A stretch of DNA of 10,479 nucleotides from an uncultured Oscillospiraceae bacterium (GTDB taxonomy: Bacteria; Bacillota; Clostridia; Oscillospirales; Acutalibacteraceae), in NCBI GenBank assembly GCA_910588415.1, contig CAJUPK010000086.1, positions 1 to 10,479 on the forward strand. Direction: 5' to 3'. Shown here in pieces: positions 5,241 to 10,479 of the stretch; position 1 is the stretch's first letter, and each line of letters begins with the position of its first letter. Made by a program: the position numbers and the translations under genes. The notes under the pieces are model-generated. The model had not been told where the DNA came from, did no database searches, and saw only the letters and a program-made list of their open reading frames with translations.

Positions 5241-5804
5241 ATGCGCGAAAAAGCGCTGGCACTGTTAAAACAATGGAACGAAAACGACGCCCTGGTCAAG
5301 CATGGCCTACAGGTGGAGGCCATTATGCGGCACTACGCCCAGGAAGCTGGCCAGGAAAATGCCCCGGAGGGCGTGGATTACTGGGGCTGCGTGGGCCTTC
5401 TCCACGATGTGGACTATGAAAAATACCCAGAGGAACACTGCAAGAAGGCTGTGGAGATCCTCCAAGAAGCTGGCTATGACCAGGCCTTCATCCACGCAGT
5501 GGTCAGCCACGGCTATGGTCTTTGCAGCGATGCAGAGCCCCAGCTCTACATGGAGAAGGTGCTGTACACCATTGACGAGCTCAGCGGGCTCATCAACGCC
5601 ACGGCCATCATGCGGCCCTCCCGGTCTGTGATGGACCTGGAAGTGAAAAGCGTGAAGAAGAAGTTTAAGGACAAAAAATTTGCCGCCGGAGTGGACCGGC
5701 AGATCATTCTGGACGGCTGCCAGCGCCTGGGGGCAGAGCTGGACCAGGTGATAGAGCAGTGCATTTTGGGGATGCGGGCCAATCACCAGGAGATCGGCCT
5801 ATGA
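5241..5804 (+). CDS. HD-domain (HDIG-type) phosphohydrolase
   Basis: The 187-residue protein carries the HD metal-binding pattern: His21 (VKHGLQVEA), His55-Asp56 (LLHDVDYEKYP), His90 (VVSHGYG) and Asp112 (YTIDELSG). HD proteins of this small, single-domain kind hydrolyse phosphate bonds, often in nucleotides; the substrate here is unknown. The middle resembles HDIG proteins common in Clostridia, which begin at about this point. Two in-frame starts are possible, 5235 and 5241. AGAAAGG (5224-5230) lies four bases from the first and ten from the second; 5241 is preferred for the fit to family N-termini but 5235 cannot be excluded. The stop is 15 bases before the NYN gene, so the two are surely co-transcribed. 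Confidence 0.88.
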   Translation: MREKALALLKQWNENDALVKHGLQVEAIMRHYAQEAGQENAPEGVDYWGCVGLLHDVDYEKYPEEHCKKAVEILQEAGYDQAFIHAVVSHGYGLCSDAEPQLYMEKVLYTIDELSGLINATAIMRPSRSVMDLEVKSVKKKFKDKKFAAGVDRQIILDGCQRLGAELDQVIEQCILGMRANHQEIGL

Positions 5805-5819
5805 CGGGAGGTGCCGCTG

Positions 5820-6641
5820 ATGGCCAGTGACAGCCGCTTTGCCGTACTCATCGACGCGGACAATGTGTCCGTGCGGTATATTAAGCTGATTTTGGACGAG
5901 ATCTCCAAAGACGGCACTGCCACCTACAAGCGCATTTACGGGGACTGGACCAACCCTGCCCTGGTCTCCTGGAAATCCGCCCTGCTGGACAACTCTGTAA
6001 TCCCCATCCAGCAGTACAGCTACACCACGGGCAAGAATGCCACGGACTCCGCCATGATCATCGACGCCATGGATATCCTCTACTCCGGCCAGGTAGAGGG
6101 CTTTTGCCTGGTGTCTTCAGACAGCGACTTTACCCGCCTGGCCGCCCGTCTGCGGGAGTCCGGCATGACCGTGGTGGGCATGGGTGAGAGCAAAACCCCC
6201 AACTCCTTTATTGCCGCCTGCAATAAGTTTAAGTATCTGGACATCCTCTCCGCCGCGGACGAGGAGGAGCCCGAGGACGCCCCCAAGCCAGAGCCAGGCA
6301 AAAAGGCCGCGGCCCAGAAAGAGAAAAAGGCTGCGGCCAAAAAGTCCCCGGCCAAGCAGAACGGCAAGCAGAAGCCCGAGCCCCGGGAAGAGCCCAAGAC
6401 CAGCCTGCGCGTTATCCGCCGGGCACTGCGTAGCATTGTGCGGGAGAACTCGGACGAGGACGACTGGATCATCATTGGCAAAGTGGGCAATATCCTGCTG
6501 AAGCGCTATCCAGATTTTGATGTGCGGAACTTCGGCTTCTCCAAACTCACGCCCTTTTTGGATTCCCTGGATATGTTTGAGATCAAGTCAGAGCGCAAGG
6601 ATAACAACGGGTCCCCCCAGATGTATGTCCGGCTGAAATAG
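5820..6641 (+). CDS. NYN-domain (LabA/DUF88-like) protein with C-terminal OST-HTH domain
   Basis: The 273-residue protein has three parts. Residues about 5-143 are an NYN/PIN-like fold with the acidic set expected of a metal-dependent RNase: Asp12 and Asp14 (LIDADNVS), Asp76 (NATDSAMIIDAMD) and Asp101/Asp103 (SSDSDF). Residues about 146-193 are a charged linker rich in Lys, Ala, Glu and Pro, probably disordered. Residues about 195-273 resemble the OST-HTH/LOTUS RNA-binding domain (LRVIRRALRSIV, IGKVGNILLKRYPDFDVRNFGFSKL, FEIKSE). A role in RNA cleavage or RNA quality control is inferred from these families. The start at ATG 5820 is chosen because GGGAGG (5806-5811) is correctly spaced for it; a GTG at 5811 lies within that site. 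It is the last gene of the run with the MazG-like and HD genes. Confidence 0.92.
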   Translation: MASDSRFAVLIDADNVSVRYIKLILDEISKDGTATYKRIYGDWTNPALVSWKSALLDNSVIPIQQYSYTTGKNATDSAMIIDAMDILYSGQVEGFCLVSSDSDFTRLAARLRESGMTVVGMGESKTPNSFIAACNKFKYLDILSAADEEEPEDAPKPEPGKKAAAQKEKKAAAKKSPAKQNGKQKPEPREEPKTSLRVIRRALRSIVRENSDEDDWIIIGKVGNILLKRYPDFDVRNFGFSKLTPFLDSLDMFEIKSERKDNNGSPQMYVRLK

Positions 6642-6645
6642 AGAG

Positions 6646-6678
6646 AACGGCTGGGCAGGGGACTGTCCGGCCGTTTTT
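6646..6678 (+). terminator. Strong intrinsic terminator after the NYN gene
   Basis: AACGGCTGGGCAG (6646-6658) pairs with 6663-6675 over 13 bp including two G-U pairs, around loop GGGA, with the T-run 6674-6678 directly attached. It starts five bases after the stop codon and ends the MazG-HD-NYN unit. Confidence 0.9.
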
Positions 6679-6743
6679 GACAGGCAGGGCTCCCGCCGCT
6701 TACACCGGGCAGGGCCGCTGTCTTTGGAGCCTGTGCCCTGCGG

Positions 6744-6777
6744 GAAAAAGGAGCTTCTTGAAAGAAGTTCCTTTTTC
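6744..6777. terminator. Second, bidirectional-type terminator hairpin
   Basis: GAAAAAGGAGCTTCT (6744-6758) pairs with 6763-6777 around a 4-base loop (TGAA), with one G-U pair. The stem begins with five A and ends with five T, so it could act on both strands. The 65 bases between this and the terminator at 6646 hold further inverted repeats (GGCTCC 6688-6693 with GGAGCC 6726-6731; GCAGGGC with GCCCTGC). Confidence 0.75.
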
Positions 6778-6824
6778 ATCTTCAGGCACTTTTACCTTGT
6801 GTACCAGCCTTTTCTTTGTTTATG

Positions 6825-6968
6825 GGAGTGTCTAAGAAGAGTGAATAAAAAGAAATTCCTCCATTTTAGAAAGTAGTTTTAGGATCAAAACCCTTTTTCA
6901 AACGAATTTGCAGGGTGTGGGACGGAGGGTTTTGCACGGTAGATATAGACTGCGTGTTTGGACACTCC
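6825..6968. repeat. Non-coding AT-rich segment bounded by an 8-bp inverted repeat
   Basis: GGAGTGTC (6825-6832) and GACACTCC (6961-6968) are inverted copies; the similarity continues inward for three more bases with one mismatch. The 144-base segment contains no gene. It also holds GCAGGGTGTGGGAC (6910-6923), the reverse complement of half the hairpin repeat found at 272-303. No flanking target duplication is clear. It may be a decayed miniature element, but the short ends make chance possible. Confidence 0.3.
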
Positions 6969-6984
6969 TTTTTTTATTTTCCCC

Positions 6985-7013
6985 TTGTACTTTCAGCAAA
7001 AAATGGATATAAT
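6985..7013 (+). promoter_or_regulatory. Promoter of the SprA-like gene
   Basis: TTGTAC (6985-6990), a 17-base spacer and a perfect TATAAT (7008-7013) form a good SigA-type promoter, with an upstream T-rich tract. Transcription would start near 7020, giving a leader of about 38 bases and ruling out the upstream ATG at 7031 as the main start. Confidence 0.8.
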
Positions 7014-7057
7014 AGAGATGACATTTCCCATTGCACACTGAAAAAGAGGTGTTTTTC

Positions 7058-7873
7058 ATGTTGATCTCCCCTGTTTCCGGCCCTAACTCCGCAAGCAATG
7101 TGACAAGCATATACAACTATGGCCTGCGCTACATGGCCAGGCCCTCCCAGGCCGCCCAGCCCGGGGTGCCCGTCCGTCCGGTCCAGCCCTCTCTCCCTGT
7201 ATACACAGAGGCTGCCCGGCCCACGGAAACCTCTCCCCTGTTCGCCCGGGCCTATCACGCTGAACAGGCCGCCCGTTCCCGGGTGCAGTACCCTGGGGAC
7301 TCCCCGGTCTCCCGGCAGGCTTACCCCCTCTCCCAGGCCTACGGGGAGGAAATGCCCGCCGCCCTCTCCGGCCCGGCGGACCGCACCCTGCCCGGCGCCT
7401 ATCCGGCTGAGCTGGCCGCCCGGATGCGCACCCAGTATCCTCAGACGCCAGGTACTGCTAGTGAAGAACCCCTGGAGATCAGCGCGGACCTGGGCGCGGA
7501 GGGAGCCCAGAAGGCTGCGGACGAAGGCCGCTGCGAGACCTGCGAGAGCCGCCGTTACCAGGATGGCTCTGACGACATCAGCGTCTCCTTCCAGACTCCC
7601 ACCCAGATTGACCCGGACACTGCTGCCTCTGCTGTGCGGGGCCACGAGATGGAGCATGTGGCCCACGAGCAGGCCAAGGCCCAGCAGGAGGACCGCAAGG
7701 TGGTCAGCCAGACCGTCACCCTGCACACAGACATCTGCCCTGAGTGCGGCCGGGCCTATATCTCCGGCGGCACCACCCGCACGGTCACCAAGGGGAACTC
7801 CCAGCCCGCCCAGGCTGACCAGGCCGAACCCTCCCAGGACCCAGCCGCCCCGGAATCCGGCCAGGAAGAATAA
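7058..7873 (+). CDS. SprA-related putative zinc metallopeptidase (HExxH)
   Basis: The 271-residue product has a long Pro/Ala-rich N-terminal part (residues 1-138) and a conserved C-terminal core (about 139-245). The core has a CETC pair (Cys159, Cys162), the stretch RRYQDGSDD, an HEMEH motif at His196-His200 that fits the HExxH zinc-peptidase signature, and CPEC (Cys227, Cys230) followed by GGTT. This arrangement matches the SprA-related family of putative metallopeptidases; no substrate is known to me. The N-terminal part holds two similar segments, AYHAEQAARSRVQYP (65-79) and AYPAELAARMRTQYP (114-128). No signal peptide or membrane segment is visible. The ATG at 7058 follows AAAGAGGTG (7043-7051) and the promoter at 6985. 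It is a single-gene unit. Confidence 0.82.
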   Translation: MLISPVSGPNSASNVTSIYNYGLRYMARPSQAAQPGVPVRPVQPSLPVYTEAARPTETSPLFARAYHAEQAARSRVQYPGDSPVSRQAYPLSQAYGEEMPAALSGPADRTLPGAYPAELAARMRTQYPQTPGTASEEPLEISADLGAEGAQKAADEGRCETCESRRYQDGSDDISVSFQTPTQIDPDTAASAVRGHEMEHVAHEQAKAQQEDRKVVSQTVTLHTDICPECGRAYISGGTTRTVTKGNSQPAQADQAEPSQDPAAPESGQEE

Positions 7874-7892
7874 ACGGAACCACGGAACACCC

Positions 7893-7927
7893 AGAAAAGG
7901 CCCCGCCGCTTTGGCAGGGCCTTTTCT
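7893..7927. terminator. Terminator between convergent SprA-like and anti-sigma genes
   Basis: AGAAAAGGCCC (7893-7903) pairs with GGGCCTTTTCT (7917-7927), with GCC/GGC inside one mismatch and loop GCTTT. The arms start with A-rich and end with T-rich sequence, so the hairpin can stop transcription from both sides. The rest of the gap to 8055 holds a small GGCGGC/GCCGCC hairpin (7983-7997) and nothing else recognised. Confidence 0.85.
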
Positions 7928-8055
7928 CTATGCAAATCGTAAAACCATAGCAAAGGCACTTAGGGCTTGGTTTTTTTACGCTGGCGGCCATGCCGCCGGG
8001 CTAAAGGGACGAAACAGAAACACCTCTTTGGAACTGCGCTCACTCTATTGCAAGC

Positions 8056-9681
8056 TCAGTTGATGGTAATGATCCCGGGGTCTGCTATGCACGCCCTATC
8101 CCCTTCATGGAGGGTCAGCTGAATCTCCTCCTCCAGCACCAGGTCTCTTCCCGCATAGGCCCGCACTGTCAGCGGCTTGCGCAGGTCCAGCCCGAAATAT
8201 CCACGGTCCATCAGCAGCAGCCAGCCGTTGTGCTCTGTGCCATCTACCGGTTCTTCGTGATTTACCCCATACTCCCAGTAGGTCCGGTTGTGCCAGCCAC
8301 TGGAGTCCCCCCGGGTGTCCTGGCGGTCCACCAGCTGGCCATCCTGCCAGATCTCCACCTGCAGGTCCTGCTTCCAGAACCCGGCGGTGGCCAGATACAG
8401 CAGAGGCTTCTCTTGGTCCGCGTGGTACTTCTCCACAATCCAGCCCTCCTTCAGCTCCCGGATGGCCTCCACGCCGCAGGCATAGTCCCCCTCTACGGCA
8501 GGCTTCACATCCTCCGCCGATCCAATCCGGGCCGTGCCGCTCTGAAAGTCCAGGCCAAACACCGTCCCATACCCAGAGATGTTCTTGTCCTGGAAGGTCC
8601 AAATAATCTCCCGGTCCTCCTCGGGGGACAGGCCCGCGTATATGCCCACACTGCGCATCCTGCCATTGCCCACCGAATAATAGGTGCCGCCCAGGCCGCC
8701 CATCCTGAGGCCGTCCGCAAACTGGGCTCCTGCTATCGGGCTTGTGCAGTCCTCCGGGAATTCCGCAATAAAGCAGAGGGCCGCCGGGGTGGTGTAGGCG
8801 GCAATCAGCTGCACATCCCCCATCTCCAAGCCCTGGCAGTCAACGCTTTGCACCTCTACTTCCTGCTTTTGGGCTGTAAAGTTCAGGCTGAAGGACGTGG
8901 AGTTCAGCAGTTCCCCCTGCTCTGAGCTGTACATCCCGCCAAAGCCCAGGCTCACCTCCAGGGTCTCGCTGTCCCGCAGGCTGTCCGGCACCCGGAAGGC
9001 CCTTTGCAGCACATAGCGGCCCCGTTCCACCTGCTCCCAGTAGAAGCTGCTCATGTCGCAGAAGCCATTGCCCAGGTTCTCCTCCAAGCCCACCTTGCCG
9101 GTGTCCGGGTCATGGGTAACCTGGCTCTCCCCGTTGATCCGCATGTCGTACCCCACTGTCTGCCGGTTTTCAGACAGCTTTCCATAGTCCCTGTCCAGCT
9201 CCACTTCCAGCCCGGCAAACACAAAGCTGCCGTCATAGTACACCTCTTTCAGCTGAATGGTGAAGGGCTTCTCTCCCATCCCGTTGGCAGGCACAGCCAC
9301 AGGCTCCCCCTCCTCTGGGGAGACCGCCTGGGCCAGCTGGCCAAGCCGCCCCTGGGCTGCCAGACGGTCAGGAGTGGCGCCCCAGGCGCTGTTATTGCTG
9401 CGGATACTCTCAAAAATCCCGCCGATAAAGGGAATCCCTTCCGCCAGGGCGGGATTGGCGGCGTTTATCCCCAGCAGCAGGCAGAAAGCTCCCGCCAGGC
9501 TGGCGGCCATGTACAGGCCCCGCCGGGCCCAGGGCGGCATGGCCCGGTGCTTTCGGGCTGGCAGTTCCTCTGGCAAAGAGGCATAGACTGCCTGCAGCCG
9601 CTGGTCCACCACAGCGGGCACGGATTTCAGTTCCAGCTCCTCCCGCAGCTCGCGGGCCCAGACCTCTCTACTTCTCCTCAC
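8056..9681 (-). CDS. DUF4179 anti-sigma factor, single-pass membrane protein
   Basis: The 541-residue protein has a short cytoplasmic N-terminus (residues 1-53) expected to bind the sigma factor, one membrane segment (about 55-74, RGLYMAASLAGAFCLLLGIN) and a large outer region. Just after the membrane comes the DUF4179-type stretch with GIPFIGGIFESIR and later IQLKEVYYDGSFVFAGLEVE; the remainder is beta-rich, as in the Ig-like DUF5643 modules that accompany it. Proteins of this make-up usually sit next to ECF-type sigma factors and hold them inactive until an envelope signal arrives. It begins with GTG at 9681, supported by GAGAGGG about ten bases upstream and by the 14-base overlap with the sigma gene, a sign of translational coupling. 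The signal sensed is unknown. Confidence 0.88.
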   Translation of the reverse strand: MRRSREVWARELREELELKSVPAVVDQRLQAVYASLPEELPARKHRAMPPWARRGLYMAASLAGAFCLLLGINAANPALAEGIPFIGGIFESIRSNNSAWGATPDRLAAQGRLGQLAQAVSPEEGEPVAVPANGMGEKPFTIQLKEVYYDGSFVFAGLEVELDRDYGKLSENRQTVGYDMRINGESQVTHDPDTGKVGLEENLGNGFCDMSSFYWEQVERGRYVLQRAFRVPDSLRDSETLEVSLGFGGMYSSEQGELLNSTSFSLNFTAQKQEVEVQSVDCQGLEMGDVQLIAAYTTPAALCFIAEFPEDCTSPIAGAQFADGLRMGGLGGTYYSVGNGRMRSVGIYAGLSPEEDREIIWTFQDKNISGYGTVFGLDFQSGTARIGSAEDVKPAVEGDYACGVEAIRELKEGWIVEKYHADQEKPLLYLATAGFWKQDLQVEIWQDGQLVDRQDTRGDSSGWHNRTYWEYGVNHEEPVDGTEHNGWLLLMDRGYFGLDLRKPLTVRAYAGRDLVLEEEIQLTLHEGDRACIADPGIITIN

Positions 9682-10204
9682 AAGGCGTTCCCTCTCTTTC
9701 CAGATAAATTTTCTTCAGCTTCTCCCGGCTTCTTTTCAACCGAGATTTTACCGTGTTCTCCTTGACCCCCAGCATCTTGGCAATCTCCCGCAGCTTGAAC
9801 CCGTCCATATAGTGCAGGGTCAGCACCAGGCGGTCATTCTCCGCCAAAGCGGCCAGGCTCTCCCGCAGGTCCAGCTCCCGGTCCTCCGGCAGGCTCTGGG
9901 CCTGGACAGCGGGCAGCTCCTCCACCGGCACATACCGGCGGTTTTGCCGCAGCAGGTCATAGCAGTTGCAGATCAGTGCCCGGGTCAGCCAGGTTTTGAA
10001 ATATAGGGGCTGGCGCAGGCTGGCCAGGTGGGCAAAGGCCTCCAGCACGGTTTCGGCCACCGCGTCGGCCGCGTCCTCCTGGTTGTGCAGAATGGCCAGG
10101 GCCGCCCGGGTTAAAGAGAGCTTGTGGCTCTCCATCAGGACGATGAAGGCCTCCTTGTCCCCAGCCTGGGCCCGGCGCACCAGTTTTTCTGTGGATGCGG
10201 GCAT
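9668..10204 (-). CDS. ECF-type RNA polymerase sigma factor
   Basis: The 178-residue protein has region 2 (about residues 15-90: LVRRAQAGDKEAFIVLMESH, a degenerate DAVAETVLEAF core-binding stretch, and FKTWLTRALICNCYDLLRQNRR) and region 4 (about 115-168: RLVLTLHYMDGFKLREIAKML, then the helix-turn-helix GVKENTVKSRLKRSREKLKK). Length and two-domain plan fit the extracytoplasmic-function group. It would direct RNA polymerase to a small regulon under control of the overlapping anti-sigma gene. The ATG at 10204 is chosen because GGGAGGG is well spaced before it and the product starts at the family N-terminus; the frame stays open upstream to 10432, but that part lies in a repeat element and lacks a ribosome binding site. 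No clear promoter with an ECF-type motif is seen in 10205-10276. Confidence 0.92.
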   Translation of the reverse strand: MPASTEKLVRRAQAGDKEAFIVLMESHKLSLTRAALAILHNQEDAADAVAETVLEAFAHLASLRQPLYFKTWLTRALICNCYDLLRQNRRYVPVEELPAVQAQSLPEDRELDLRESLAALAENDRLVLTLHYMDGFKLREIAKMLGVKENTVKSRLKRSREKLKKIYLEREGTPCEEK

Positions 10205-10276
10205 AAAATCCCTCCCTTCCGTGGATATGTATGGGTTCAGATCAGTACAAACCCGGTGCAAGAAAAGCTTTTCGTT

Positions 10277-10444
10277 TCTAGGGCATGTTTGAAAAGTCGC
10301 CAATACCGTCTTTTTGCTTAAAGCAAGAGCTTTCTGTGTTGGAAATCCTCGCAATACGGAAAGTATTTCTTGCGGTTTCCGCCTTGAAATCTCTTGTTTT
10401 GATTCAAAAATCCGGCACTTTCTTTTTTTCAAACAAGCCCTAGA
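10277..10444. mobile_element. MITE-like element with 19-bp terminal inverted repeats
   Basis: TCTAGGGCATGTTTGAAAA (10277-10295) is an inverted copy of 10426-10444, with one mismatch in 19. The 168-base interval codes for nothing recognisable, is AT-rich compared with the genes, and holds internal palindromes (TTGCTT/AAGCAA near 10312-10325; AATAC/GTATT 10353-10367). This is the structure of a miniature inverted-repeat element. A target duplication is not obvious. It lies 72 bases upstream of the sigma gene, so it may carry or separate that gene's promoter. Confidence 0.6.
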
Positions 10445-10479
10445 GTCTGTTTTAAAACTCCGAAATACTGTCTGTTTTG

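Noticed and set aside
6974..7726. 250-codon minus-strand open frame opposite the SprA-like gene
   Set aside because: No promoter or ribosome binding site on that strand; Gly/Leu/Val-rich shadow of a Pro/Ala-rich gene.
7961..7977. TTAGGGCTTGGTTTTTT as another end of the MITE-like element
   Set aside because: Only TAGGGCTTG agrees with the 10426-10444 end, and no partner end was found nearby.
7983..7997. GGCGGC/GCCGCC hairpin as a terminator for the anti-sigma gene
   Set aside because: On the minus strand it is followed by A rather than T; the hairpin at 7893-7927 fits better.
10205..10432. Longer sigma factor starting inside the repeat element
   Set aside because: No ribosome binding site, and the added residues fall in the MITE-like DNA; the start at 10204 has a strong site and fits the family.

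Overview
The window looks like a chromosomal stretch of a fairly GC-rich, low-copy-number-gene Firmicute, most likely a gut Clostridia member of the Oscillospiraceae/Acutalibacteraceae type. This is an inference from strong AGGAGG-type ribosome binding sites, SigA-like promoters, a DUF4179 anti-sigma gene, a SprA-like HExxH protein, a GNAT-DUF3795 fusion and a GH130 phosphorylase. No rRNA, tRNA, CRISPR array, transposase or phage gene is visible. Ten protein genes are supported: seven on the plus strand and three on the minus strand.

Layout. 1-433: non-coding DNA crowded with small perfect hairpins, several with three-base loops, ending in a probable promoter for hisF (434-1225). hisF converges on, and overlaps by 23 bases, a minus-strand membrane-anchored VanY-like protein (1203-2072) that appears to have lost every catalytic residue. 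2073-2606 holds that gene's promoter, a perfect 18-bp hairpin, AT-rich DNA, and the promoter and structured leader of a GH130 mannoside phosphorylase (2607-3608). 3609-3922 holds a direct repeat of period 97 and then a strong promoter flanked by two LexA-box-like palindromes. That promoter serves a GNAT acetyltransferase fused to a cysteine-rich DUF3795 domain (3923-4807). A terminator follows, then a compact run of MazG-like NTP pyrophosphohydrolase (4876-5169), HD-domain phosphohydrolase (5241-5804) and NYN/OST-HTH RNA-binding nuclease-like protein (5820-6641), closed by two strong hairpin terminators. 6642-7057 is non-coding and carries the promoter of a SprA-like putative zinc metallopeptidase (7058-7873). 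The last block is a minus-strand pair, an ECF-type sigma factor (9668-10204) overlapping a DUF4179 anti-sigma protein (8056-9681). A 168-bp MITE-like element with 19-bp terminal inverted repeats lies just upstream of the sigma gene.

How the genes may work together. The sigma/anti-sigma pair is a self-contained envelope signalling unit. The LexA-like sites make the GNAT-DUF3795 gene a candidate damage-inducible gene. If transcription passes the terminator behind it, the nucleotide-sanitising MazG, the HD phosphohydrolase and the NYN protein could belong to the same response. That link is inference. hisF and the GH130 gene are stand-alone metabolic genes without pathway neighbours in this window.
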